Shown here piece after piece: positions 55,109 through 63,975 of a stretch of DNA of 64,000 nucleotides. This DNA comes from Danxiaibacter flavus (GTDB lineage Bacteria > Bacteroidota > Bacteroidia > Chitinophagales > Chitinophagaceae): the NCBI RefSeq assembly GCF_041060425.1, contig NZ_JAULBC010000004.1, positions 372,001 through 436,000 on the forward strand. Direction: 5' to 3'. The notes under the pieces are model-generated. The model worked only from the letters and a program-made list of their open reading frames with translations, ran no database searches and was not told the origin of the DNA. Numbering within the stretch: the first letter of the stretch is position 1; every line of letters starts with the position of its first letter. A program made the translations under genes and the position numbers.

Positions 55109-57436
55109 CTATTTCTCTGGAGAAGATGTCAACTCGTACTCCAGCTTACCACCTTTTACAATATCCTCGAACAATACTGAAGGCTTTGACAATGAAACAC
55201 CATTAAGCTTAGGTTGTTTTATATAAATGTTTGAGGCGCTGTTGTTGCGCGTTATGATTTCAAACTTATTTCCACTATAATATTTCTTGTTTAGTTGTAT
55301 TGTCACTTTATCAAATAAAGATGACGACACCTGCATTTCGGGTTTGCTTAAGCCACCGCCCTGCACATCAAACAATCCGATTGCGCCAAGTACATACCAG
55401 GCACCCAGTTGCCCCTGATCCTCATCCTGCCCGTAACCATAACCGTGTATTCCGTCTGTTCCATAGAACTCGTTACAAATAGCGCGCACCCATTTTTGTG
55501 TGAGCCATGGCATACCGGAATAGTTAAACAACCACGGCATATGTAAACAAGGTTGATTTCCCTGGTTGTAAAATCCTTCCAAACCGGAAAAAGCATCGAT
55601 CGTTTTACCACCACTGAAAATATCTTTTTGTGACATTAAGAAGATACTATCCAGCCGTGAATTGAATTCTTCGCGTCCCATTTTATTGATCAATGAAGCA
55701 GGATCGTGCGGCACATAGAAAGAGTATTGCCAGGCATTCCCTTCCTGGAAACCTCTCCAGGGTTGTCTTGGATTGAACTTATCAATAAATTTTCCATCAG
55801 CATAACGTGGGCGGACAAACTTTGTGGTAGTATCAAATATTTTCTCCCAGCCTTTTGACAGACGCATCAGCTCATTATAGTCATCTTGTTTATTTAATGC
55901 TTTAGCCCATTGTGCTACAGCAAAACCACTGAAAGAATATTCAAGTGTATGTGACGCAGAAAAACAGGATTCTTCAAAGCAGGAATCCAGGTGATCAACA
56001 TATCCGTATTTGCGAAAGCGTTCAACATCTGCCTTACCAGAACCCTTTGGCCGATCGGTATAACCGAGCTCATTTTTTAAGGCTGCAGCATATCCTTCCT
56101 TTACGTCAAAATCACGAATGCCGTACATGTAAGCACCGGCCAATACCAGGCTCACAAAATTGGTTCCTACACCGGAGACATACTTGCTTGTTGCAATGCC
56201 ATCACCCAGCCAACCAGCATCTTTATATACCAACAATTGGCTCTTTACAAAATCGGAATAATACTCAGGATAAGCCATGGCCCATAATGGGGTTAAATTC
56301 CAGAATGCCCCCCATATAGCATCTGTATTGTAATGCTGATGCAATGGTTTGCCGTTCGCATTCAGAGCGATTTGACCAACAGTTCCATCATTTTTAGGAT
56401 AGGCTCCGTTAACATCACTTGCCAGGCCACGACCCAGCAGTGCATGATACAGGCCGGTATAAAACTTCTCTCTGTCTTGTGCTGCACCTCCTTCCACTTT
56501 AATTCTTCCGAGATAATTATTCCAGCTCGTCAAAGCATTGGTCTTAGCCTGGTCAAATGTTAAGGTAGCTGCTTCTTCTTTTAAATTCAGTCGTGCATTT
56601 TCAACTGATGTGTAAGACAATCCGGCTTTTACCGTTATCTTTTCATTTTCCTTGGTTGAGAAAGTAAGATACAATCCCGAACCTGCACCCTGCATCTCTT
56701 TTACGCCTGCAGTTTGTGCATCACCTTTAAATACACCAAAGGAGGTTGGCTTTTTATCGACAACAGCAGAAAAGTACATAGCAACTTCAGCCCCGTGCTG
56801 GTATTTCTGCACATAAACCGGCAACGTGATTACATACCCTTCTATACGGCCATCATCTGTCATATACACTTTTGCATCTTTTACTTCGCCGCTTTCACCT
56901 TGCTTGTTTCCTATATCGAACAAAATGTGCGCATCCTCACTTGCCGGAAATGTGTACCGCTGAAATGCCACACGTGGTGTGGATGTAAGTTCAGCTTTAA
57001 TACCATAGTCTTTTAACAACACGGAGTAATAGCCAGCTGTTGCTTTTTCATCTTTATGATCAAAGCGTGAACGATAGCCTTTTTTTCCGGCATCTTCCAT
57101 CAATCCCGGTGTTGTTCTCAGTTCTCCTGTGGTTGGCATAAATACCACGCCACCTACCTGGAACTCATGAAAATTGGGAAAGCCTTCTATTGATTCATGC
57201 CTGTAGTCATAACCAACCGCTTCCCATCCGCTTTTGTTACCATAATGCCCGTTTGTTGACGGTGCAGGCTTAGCCATCGCAAATGGAACTGCGCCAGGCG
57301 TAAAGTGAAACCAGCGGCAATGCGCTGTGCCTATGTAAGGATTTACGTAGTCTGATATTTTTTTTGATGATTGAGCCTGTGCTTTCGCAATTAATAGAAG
57401 CACAAGAAACGAGACTATAAATTTACGGCTTGTCAT
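55109..57436 (-). CDS. GH92 family alpha-mannosidase (copy 2)
   Basis: A 775 aa secreted GH92 enzyme with signal peptide MTSRKFIVSFLVLLLIAKAQAQ. The family framework is intact: KISDYVNPYIGTAHCRWFHFTPGAVPFAMAKPAPSTNG, FQEGNAWQYSFYVPHDPASLINKMG and GQDEDQGQLGAWYVLGAIGLFDVQGG. The usual GFSHTH segment is replaced by EGFPNFHEFQVGG, so its specificity probably differs from copy 1. It is the last gene of the MFS/ROK-PMI/propeller/GH92 operon, closed by the terminator at 55045-55083. Its 3' end has a diverged duplicate at 45588-45675. Confidence 0.9.
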   Translation of the reverse strand: MTSRKFIVSFLVLLLIAKAQAQSSKKISDYVNPYIGTAHCRWFHFTPGAVPFAMAKPAPSTNGHYGNKSGWEAVGYDYRHESIEGFPNFHEFQVGGVVFMPTTGELRTTPGLMEDAGKKGYRSRFDHKDEKATAGYYSVLLKDYGIKAELTSTPRVAFQRYTFPASEDAHILFDIGNKQGESGEVKDAKVYMTDDGRIEGYVITLPVYVQKYQHGAEVAMYFSAVVDKKPTSFGVFKGDAQTAGVKEMQGAGSGLYLTFSTKENEKITVKAGLSYTSVENARLNLKEEAATLTFDQAKTNALTSWNNYLGRIKVEGGAAQDREKFYTGLYHALLGRGLASDVNGAYPKNDGTVGQIALNANGKPLHQHYNTDAIWGAFWNLTPLWAMAYPEYYSDFVKSQLLVYKDAGWLGDGIATSKYVSGVGTNFVSLVLAGAYMYGIRDFDVKEGYAAALKNELGYTDRPKGSGKADVERFRKYGYVDHLDSCFEESCFSASHTLEYSFSGFAVAQWAKALNKQDDYNELMRLSKGWEKIFDTTTKFVRPRYADGKFIDKFNPRQPWRGFQEGNAWQYSFYVPHDPASLINKMGREEFNSRLDSIFLMSQKDIFSGGKTIDAFSGLEGFYNQGNQPCLHMPWLFNYSGMPWLTQKWVRAICNEFYGTDGIHGYGYGQDEDQGQLGAWYVLGAIGLFDVQGGGLSKPEMQVSSSLFDKVTIQLNKKYYSGNKFEIITRNNSASNIYIKQPKLNGVSLSKPSVLFEDIVKGGKLEYELTSSPEK

Positions 57437-57517
57437 AAACCTTTTTTTAGGAGTTATTTATGAGATACTCATCCGGTGCAATTGTGCCAGTTGAGCGACT
57501 AATTCGTTGAGATGATT

Positions 57518-58735
57518 CTATTCAACCTTAACCCGAATAAATCTTGGCCGGTAAAGATCCGGGTACTTTTGTATGTCATTAAAAAAGTCGAAAGAATTTA
57601 CATTATAGCTTATCAGCAATTCATTAGGGGTTGAAAAGTTGGAATGCGCCTTGGCATTATAAGTAAAAATATTTTTACCCAATTTTATTTCTGGACATTC
57701 CCAAATTTTTATCACGGGACCAAATGGCCCTACGGGAGACGAACCAAGTCGTAAGCCAACTGCAGAGCCTATTCCGTCAACCTGAAACACCAATGCATAG
57801 CGGCCGTCTTGCAACCTTGTTACACTTAGCTCGTTAGACAGATGATCTGTAATGTTTGCGATCGTGTGCATATCGGCGTTCCATTTTCTTCCATCCCAAT
57901 ATCGCCATTCTGCTACATTCCCAATGTCTTTCGGCTTTACCCTGGCCGCCACCAAATGTTTTGCTTTCCCGCGCACGCCATACACATACACAAAGCCATC
58001 TCCGTTAGCTATGCCGGTCTTTTTTGTGTTCACGAAAACACCTGCACCAAATGAAGCAAATTGTTCTTCATCACCGTCATTCAAAAATGGTAAATCTATC
58101 TGCTGTAAATTCTTAAAAGGTGGCCGGCTGTAAGCAGGAATGGTAATTAAAGTAGTACCGACTTCTTTGAACCCAAATACACTGTCTTTGGTATTGCGGA
58201 TAGTGTGGCCAAAAAGATTTATTTCGTTATTTCTTTCGGTATTCACAAATCCATCACCCAGCCAGTAATAATCGCCTTCTTTTGTTGCCGGAGTACGAGG
58301 CTCAAACACAGACAGCGGCTGACCAATTGATGTACTATCCCATTTGAATTGAATCTTGTCCTTTTCAGAAATTGTACCCTTTACGTAAGCTACACTGTTA
58401 TGGATCATTACATAACCCGGCTGCAGCTTGCCATTGATGATGTCGCCGATCATGCTGTCACTAAACACAAGCATTGTCGTATCATCATCAGCACTTTTTG
58501 TATCCTTACCGTTTAGCGGAATGGCATAAATACCATCTGCTCCAAACCAGCCATGTTGCCTGTTGAAAAGCGCTGTCCATTGCGAATCCGGTTTTGCAGT
58601 AAACTTAATTGTAGTATTGTCTGTGCTTTTTGCGACAGCCATTTTATTGCTGCTTTTACAAGCAACCAATGACACAGACAGCATTAGTATGCATGCCGCA
58701 GTATGTTTTATACTTCTGCAAGCCTGGCTATTCAT
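57518..58735 (-). CDS. Lipoprotein with DUF4185/DUF5005-like beta-propeller
   Basis: A 405 aa protein with a lipoprotein signal (lipobox LVAC near residue 26). The repeated blade pattern includes TALFNRQHGWFGADGIYAIPLNG, TMLVFSDSMIGDI, YYWLGDGFVNTERNNEINLFGHTI, GDGFVYVYGVRGKAKHLVAARV and NELLISYNVNSFDFF. This resembles five-bladed propellers of the DUF4185/DUF5005 type seen in glycan loci, related to GH43-like folds. No catalytic triad can be asserted. It lies between the ROK-PMI gene and GH92 copy 2 and probably acts on, or binds, the same glycan. Confidence 0.55.
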   Translation of the reverse strand: MNSQACRSIKHTAACILMLSVSLVACKSSNKMAVAKSTDNTTIKFTAKPDSQWTALFNRQHGWFGADGIYAIPLNGKDTKSADDDTTMLVFSDSMIGDIINGKLQPGYVMIHNSVAYVKGTISEKDKIQFKWDSTSIGQPLSVFEPRTPATKEGDYYWLGDGFVNTERNNEINLFGHTIRNTKDSVFGFKEVGTTLITIPAYSRPPFKNLQQIDLPFLNDGDEEQFASFGAGVFVNTKKTGIANGDGFVYVYGVRGKAKHLVAARVKPKDIGNVAEWRYWDGRKWNADMHTIANITDHLSNELSVTRLQDGRYALVFQVDGIGSAVGLRLGSSPVGPFGPVIKIWECPEIKLGKNIFTYNAKAHSNFSTPNELLISYNVNSFDFFNDIQKYPDLYRPRFIRVKVE

Positions 58736-58788
58736 GAACTAAGTTTAATAAGTTATCCGGTAAACAACTTTCAGTAGTTTTTTTACTA

Positions 58789-61482
58789 CTATTTCACAAA
58801 GGCTTTTACAATTTTAATTATTCCGGAAGATCCGTTTGTCAACTTGTATGATCCTGCAGCAGCGGGTATAACAAAGGTTTCGGCATAACTGAATTCCTGT
58901 TTCTCACCACCTGCAGTTTCTACAATTACAGATGCTCCTTCTACAACCATCAGCACATGCGCTTTATTTTCTGTTTGTACCTCAATAGAGCCATCAAACT
59001 CCATCCTGTGAACATCATAAAAATGTTCGGGATGCGTAGGTACATGAACCAATGTATAGGCATCTTTCTTTTCAAGGATTTCAGGCTTTGAGATCAATTC
59101 TTTGCAAACCTTGTCACCGTTTCTTTCAAAGTTCAAATTATTAAATGCATGTTCAATGTTGATTGGTCTCGGTTTGCCGTCAAGTCCCGGCCTTACCCAA
59201 TCATACATTTTAAAAGTAAAGATGTACGGCGTGGCACTAATTTCCAGTACCATATTGTTCGCGCCTGAGCTATGTATGGTACCGTTCGGGATAAGGAAAA
59301 GATCGTGTTTTTTTGCGGGAAATTTCTGAACGTACTGCTCTATTTCGATTGCCTCGCCGCTGGCTACACTGTTATTAAGCGCTTCACGGAATTCTTCTTT
59401 ATTAATATTTTCCTGAAAACCAAGATATACTTGCGCATCATCTTTACAGTCGAGGATATAATAAGTTTCATCCTGCGTTATGGTCTCGCCGAAATTTTCC
59501 TGTATGTACTTTAGGGAAGGATGGCATTGTATTGAAAGATTACCTCCGTCAAATGTGTCCAGAAAATCAAAGCGGATGGGGAACTCTGTTCCAAATCTTT
59601 CAGCATCTGCACCCAGGATAGATTTATTCTCCAGTAACATCAGCCAGTCAAAAGCAATCTCCAGTAACCATCCATCACTCTTGAAAACAAGGCCATTTTC
59701 CGGAACGATCAATTCAAATGACCATGCATAGTTGATCTCATCTTTATTGAGTCCTTTTATCTTTTCTTTCATCCACTGACCGCCCCATGCACCTGCTGCG
59801 AACCATGGCCTTGCACGCAACACATTTTTCGCCAGGTGATGAACGCCATCCCTGATATCCTGCGCCAGTGACCAGTTAATCGTAGAAACCTGCTGACCAT
59901 CAGCTATGATTGCAATTTTATCAAGTATTGATTGTTTGTGATTAAACAATACCACCCAGTCAACAAAATAAAACCGTTTATACATCTCTTCATTTGTATC
60001 AGTAGTAGATGCACCAAGGTTGCGGATGCTTTTTGCCTGCATCCTGTACTGGATCTCATCTTTGGGAAGATCGATGTATATCACAGGTGCGTTCCAGTTA
60101 CTCAGCGCAGCACCTTCTCCTATCAGTATCACAATATCAAATTTATCAGAAACAGACAGGGATTGTAGTTTCTCAATATCATAATAATCAGCAAGCTGAA
60201 TGGTTGCACGTTTGCCCCAAACGGTACCGGGCGTGCCAATAAAAGGCTGTACCAGCTGAGTTATTTTTTCCTCGCTTTGCCTGAATGCCGACATTTCATA
60301 CCAGAGCACACGCTTACCAATTAACTGCAACTGACTGCTTAATGCATTGCGAATTGAGTTCCAGTCATTGCCACCAAAACCATCTATCAGCACTGTCTTA
60401 TGGGTAGCAATCCATGTAGCCAATGTGTCATATCCCGATTTAATTTTGCCGGCTCCTAGGGTTGCAGCAGGGTAAATATCATAATCAGCGTGTCCTAATC
60501 CATTCGTATTATGTTTAACCGGTAACAGTGGCTGCGTGGTTTTTCTCAAGCTCATTATATCATTATTTTTTAAAGAGTTATTGCGCTTTACAACAAGTGC
60601 AGCGCCGGCAATAGCCTGTTGTTCAGTATTGTTTGATAAGGTGCAGGGAATGGAAATATTTAAACGATCTAAAACATGTTGAAAATGCGGCATAAAACTG
60701 CCCGCAGCCTGTGTGATATTGCCTCCGATCACCACGCAGTCTGCTTTAAAAGACTGGATCCATGGAGCGATGCATTCCGCAAGGGTTTCACCGAATTCTT
60801 TAAACACGGCTATTGCATGCGCATCTTTTTCTTCTACTTTTTGCTGAATTTCCCGCGCATCTTTTGCATCATTGCCAGAGCGGCTGTTGTATTCTTTTAC
60901 TAACCAGCGGGTGGAAATATAATCCTCTGCCATACCCTCTCTAAATGGCCAATTGTACAAATATCCGCCATCAGGCACACCCGAACCGTTATGTATTACC
61001 TTTCCGTCCGTCATGAAAGTGGAGCCGAAGCCGGTGCCAAGCGTTAAAGCAATTACATTGCTGTATGCAGAAGCGCTCCCACTCCATGCTTCGCCAAGCG
61101 CAAAGCAGGAGGCATCGTTTTCAAAACATACTGAGAGCTCTCCATTAACACCAAATGCATCCACAAAACATTGTCTGACGTTAACACCATACAGGGAATG
61201 ATATTTACAAACACCTTCAATCAGTGAAATGCCATTTGTGTAATCAAAGGGACCGGGCATAGCAAAGCCTATACCTCCCAATTTGACATTATCAACGGAA
61301 GCCTGTACCTTTTTCAATGCATCTATCCATTGCTTTAATATTACATGGGCCTGTGCCTGTGCATCTACGCGCGCTCTGACCATTGATTCTTTAATAAGAG
61401 AGCCGTTTTCTGCATCAACCAACGCGGCCGTAATGTGCGATCCGCCAATATCCGCCGCCAAAAAACATTTTCTGTTCATCAT
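58789..61482 (-). CDS. Fused ROK-family sugar kinase and class I mannose-6-phosphate isomerase
   Basis: An 897 aa protein in three parts. Residues 1-305 are a ROK kinase: phosphate loop DIGGSHITAAL, Asp123 in FENDASCF as candidate base, LTLGTGFGSTF. The usual Cys-rich zinc motif is missing. Residues 360-560 are a P-loop-kinase-like domain with a degenerate P-loop (LIDGFGGNDWNS). Residues 560-897 are a class I phosphomannose isomerase with Zn ligands Gln652, His654, Glu672 and His737 (IQCHPS, DETYYILD, IPNGTIHSSG). It would convert mannose to mannose-6-phosphate and then fructose-6-phosphate. The junction has an internal Met310 at 60555 just after an A6 tract (60566-60571). One extra A would end the kinase at residue 304 and leave a separate isomerase gene. 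Confidence 0.85.
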   Translation of the reverse strand: MMNRKCFLAADIGGSHITAALVDAENGSLIKESMVRARVDAQAQAHVILKQWIDALKKVQASVDNVKLGGIGFAMPGPFDYTNGISLIEGVCKYHSLYGVNVRQCFVDAFGVNGELSVCFENDASCFALGEAWSGSASAYSNVIALTLGTGFGSTFMTDGKVIHNGSGVPDGGYLYNWPFREGMAEDYISTRWLVKEYNSRSGNDAKDAREIQQKVEEKDAHAIAVFKEFGETLAECIAPWIQSFKADCVVIGGNITQAAGSFMPHFQHVLDRLNISIPCTLSNNTEQQAIAGAALVVKRNNSLKNNDIMSLRKTTQPLLPVKHNTNGLGHADYDIYPAATLGAGKIKSGYDTLATWIATHKTVLIDGFGGNDWNSIRNALSSQLQLIGKRVLWYEMSAFRQSEEKITQLVQPFIGTPGTVWGKRATIQLADYYDIEKLQSLSVSDKFDIVILIGEGAALSNWNAPVIYIDLPKDEIQYRMQAKSIRNLGASTTDTNEEMYKRFYFVDWVVLFNHKQSILDKIAIIADGQQVSTINWSLAQDIRDGVHHLAKNVLRARPWFAAGAWGGQWMKEKIKGLNKDEINYAWSFELIVPENGLVFKSDGWLLEIAFDWLMLLENKSILGADAERFGTEFPIRFDFLDTFDGGNLSIQCHPSLKYIQENFGETITQDETYYILDCKDDAQVYLGFQENINKEEFREALNNSVASGEAIEIEQYVQKFPAKKHDLFLIPNGTIHSSGANNMVLEISATPYIFTFKMYDWVRPGLDGKPRPINIEHAFNNLNFERNGDKVCKELISKPEILEKKDAYTLVHVPTHPEHFYDVHRMEFDGSIEVQTENKAHVLMVVEGASVIVETAGGEKQEFSYAETFVIPAAAGSYKLTNGSSGIIKIVKAFVK

Positions 61483-61501
61483 AATTTTCCGGATAAATAT
61501 T

Positions 61502-62689
61502 CTATTGGGATGATTTCAATTCAAGTTCTGGCTGTGTTTCTTCCTTCATACTAATTCCACAAACAAGCATATATAATATTCCTGCAATTAATACTGCGAT
61601 GGCACCATTCTGTCCGCCAACTACATCTGCCACATAACCCGCAATAAAGGGCAACAATGCACCACCTGCCACACCCATGATCAGCAATCCGGAAACCTCG
61701 TTCGTTTTTTCCGGTTCCCTTTGCAATGCCTGGGCAAAGATGATGGAAAAGACATTGGCGATGCAAAGACCAATAGTAAAAATCAATACATGCAACACCT
61801 GGATTTGTGAAACAAACATCAATGCCAGTGTACATATAATTGCGAGCACCATAGTAATGATCATAAATCTCCTGCCTGATATCCTTGCAAGCAAAAAGCT
61901 GCCACACAAAGAGCCGACGGTACGGGCAGCAAAATAAGTACTCGTTGCGAGGCCTGCTTCTGCAAGTTCTACGCCACATCTTTCCATAAGAATTTTCGGC
62001 AAAGTGATGTTTAGCCCCACATCAACCCCAACCAGAAAAAGTATACCAAGGAATAACATGAGAATTTGTTTGTTGGCCAGCAATCTAAAACAACTGTTGA
62101 ATGTAGTTGTTGCAACGGGCGCCGATTCTCTTTTAACAGAAGTAGCAAACAGCCAGATTGCGGACAACAATGTCACTGACCCAAATAATGGAAAGATCAG
62201 CTTCCAGTTACCCCATTTACTTACTGCAAAAGCGGTGATAATCGGACCCAGAAAAGATGCTATCGCTTTGATAAACTGACCAAGCGTTAACGAGCTTGCC
62301 AGACGGCTGCCGTCCACCATACCTGCCAACAATGGATTCAATGACACCTGCAGTACGGTATTACCAATACCCAGCAGGCAAAATGCAAACAGAATGACCG
62401 GGAAAGAATAGCTTAAAAGGGGAAGAATGAGTGATACTGCACTGATAACAAAGCTTAACAAGACAGTGTTCTTTCTACCGATCTTGTTCATTAGCATGCT
62501 GGTAGGAATGGAAAAAACAGCAAACCAAAGAAACACCATGAACGGCAGGGTGTTGGTAACGGTATCGGAAAGCGAAAAGTCCCGTTTTATATAATTTGCG
62601 GAAATGCCAACCACATCCGCAAACCCCATTATGAAAAATCCAAAGAAAACAGGCAGCAATTGTATCAAAAATGGCAAGCGCTTTGACAT
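61502..62689 (-). CDS. MFS sugar transporter (FHS-like)
   Basis: A 395 aa protein with about twelve hydrophobic segments and the MFS pattern of short loops with charged motifs (MLMNKIGRKNTVL between helices 2 and 3, LARISGRRFMIIT in the middle). Its overall style (FFIMGFADVVGISANYIKRDFSLSDTVTNTLPFMVFLWFAVFSIPTSMLMNKIGRK) agrees with the L-fucose/glucose-galactose (FHS) branch used by Bacteroidota for monosaccharide/H+ uptake. It is the first gene of the operon that continues into the ROK-PMI gene, 19 nt away, so mannose is the likely substrate. The operator at 62734-62753 lies just upstream. Confidence 0.85.
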   Translation of the reverse strand: MSKRLPFLIQLLPVFFGFFIMGFADVVGISANYIKRDFSLSDTVTNTLPFMVFLWFAVFSIPTSMLMNKIGRKNTVLLSFVISAVSLILPLLSYSFPVILFAFCLLGIGNTVLQVSLNPLLAGMVDGSRLASSLTLGQFIKAIASFLGPIITAFAVSKWGNWKLIFPLFGSVTLLSAIWLFATSVKRESAPVATTTFNSCFRLLANKQILMLFLGILFLVGVDVGLNITLPKILMERCGVELAEAGLATSTYFAARTVGSLCGSFLLARISGRRFMIITMVLAIICTLALMFVSQIQVLHVLIFTIGLCIANVFSIIFAQALQREPEKTNEVSGLLIMGVAGGALLPFIAGYVADVVGGQNGAIAVLIAGILYMLVCGISMKEETQPELELKSSQ

Positions 62690-63053
62690 ATTTTAAGTAT
62701 CTTTTGGAAATGAAAGGTACGTATTAGTTTAATATGTTCATACATATGAACATAGTTTTTATTGACAACTGATAAGAATCATGTTTTTGGGAACCACGGA
62801 GACGTTGAACCACGGAGACAGGGCGGCACGGAGAAACACATCGTTTTTTGCCACGAAGAAGCAAAGACAGGAAGAAGCACAAAGATTGAACCACGAAGAC
62901 ACGATGGGCGCAAAGGAGCACAATGAAAAAAAGCAATATTGTTTAACGTTGATGCTGAATTTGCTAAACACGAAAAATACAAATCAGTGCTTCAGTGCCT
63001 CAATGGCAAACGCTTCGCTTCGATAAACGTATAACGTATAACTTACAACTCAA
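62690..63053. repeat. Repeat-filled gap between GntR and MFS genes
   Basis: This 364 nt gap holds the operator (62734-62753) and then CCACGGAGACGTTGAACC / CCACGAAGAAGCAAAG / ACCACGAAGACACGATG words (62794-62920), a TTCAGTGCCTCAATGGC block (62988-63007) and an AACGTATAACGTATAAC unit (63025-63049) that repeats 21628-21652 exactly over 25 bp. No gene is supported. Confidence 0.7.
62734..62753. promoter_or_regulatory. Perfect palindrome, likely GntR operator of the MFS operon
   Basis: ATGTTCATACATATGAACAT is symmetric over 9 bp on each side of a central CA, and the flanking bases extend the arms to 10 bp. It lies 45 nt before the MFS start codon. TACCTTTC (minus strand, 62715-62722) downstream of it is a weak -7 candidate, so bound repressor would cover the promoter. 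Confidence 0.7.
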
Positions 63054-63809
63054 CTACTTCTTAATATCTATCGAGTAGGTAAATCTTTCAGAATGATAAT
63101 AGCCCAGATTGTATTCGATGGGGCGATCGCCGAGGTCGTAGACAAATCTTTCCCTGAAAAGGATTGGCGCCTGGGATTCTACCTGCAGTCTTTTGGCGAT
63201 CTTGCCGGCGGCACGGGCACTGATGTTTTCGCTGGAGCGTTCAGCAACGATGCCGAATTTCTCTTCCAGTAAAGTGTACAGCGGTTTATTCAGGTCGTCT
63301 TTTTTGTCGATAACAATTCGTGGATGAAAGTAGCTTTCAAAATAAACGATCGGCTTGTCTCCTACACCTTTAAGCTTGGACAGCTTGATAACAGGTGTTC
63401 CCGGTTTTATATTAAAGAAAGTAGCCATTTTTTCATTGGCTTTCACGGTTTCCAATTTCAGCAGCAGGTTGGAAACGTCGATGCCACGGCTTTGCATCTC
63501 CTTGGTGAAACTATACCAGTTGTTAAGTCCCGTAGATAATTTTTCCTGCGGGGCTACCTTGGTACCCACGCCTTTTTTACGGGTAAGCAGGCCTTCATAT
63601 TCCAGCTTGTTGGTTGCCTGGCGAATGGTATTGCGGGACACACCAAGGCGGTTGGCCAATTCAACTTCCTTTGGTAAAAAAGCACCGTTTTGGTATTCTT
63701 TTAGTGCAATAAGCTTTCTTAATAACTCCTCAACCTGAATGTGTAAAGGCAGTTTGCTTTTATGACTTATTTTAAGATCCACTTGGTATAATTTAATCGG
63801 AATGTTCAA
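63054..63809 (-). CDS. GntR family transcriptional regulator with UTRA domain
   Basis: A 251 aa regulator of the HutC/UTRA branch. Residues about 15-80 form the winged helix-turn-helix (PLHIQVEELLRKLIALKEYQNGAFLPKEVELANRLGVSRNTIRQATNKLEYEGLLTRKKGVGTKV). Residues about 95-250 form the UTRA ligand domain (PVIKLSKLKGVGDKPIVYFESYFHPRIV, APILFRERFVYDLGDRPIEYNLGYYHSERFTY). The start is uncertain: TTG at 63809 or GTG at 63782. An ATGTTCA half-site (63802-63808) overlaps the first codons and suggests autoregulation. It lies divergently placed in function but on the same strand as the mannoside operon, and probably senses a phosphorylated sugar. Confidence 0.9.
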   Translation of the reverse strand: MNIPIKLYQVDLKISHKSKLPLHIQVEELLRKLIALKEYQNGAFLPKEVELANRLGVSRNTIRQATNKLEYEGLLTRKKGVGTKVAPQEKLSTGLNNWYSFTKEMQSRGIDVSNLLLKLETVKANEKMATFFNIKPGTPVIKLSKLKGVGDKPIVYFESYFHPRIVIDKKDDLNKPLYTLLEEKFGIVAERSSENISARAAGKIAKRLQVESQAPILFRERFVYDLGDRPIEYNLGYYHSERFTYSIDIKK

Positions 63810-63975
63810 ACATACATAATAATTGCGATGTAGAGAACATAATCCTGCAGAGATAATTGATAGTTGAAAGTTGAAAATTGAAAAGGTGGAATAGCTTTCG
63901 CTTACCTTTTTAAAGCAAGGTTCGTTAAGCGGTTCCTTTTCACAATTTATCTAAATTCTTTGTGTGACGCAAACT

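Noticed and set aside
62724..63026. Several 66-81 aa overlapping frames on both strands
   Set aside because: They are translations of the CCACGGAG/CCACGAAG repeat array.
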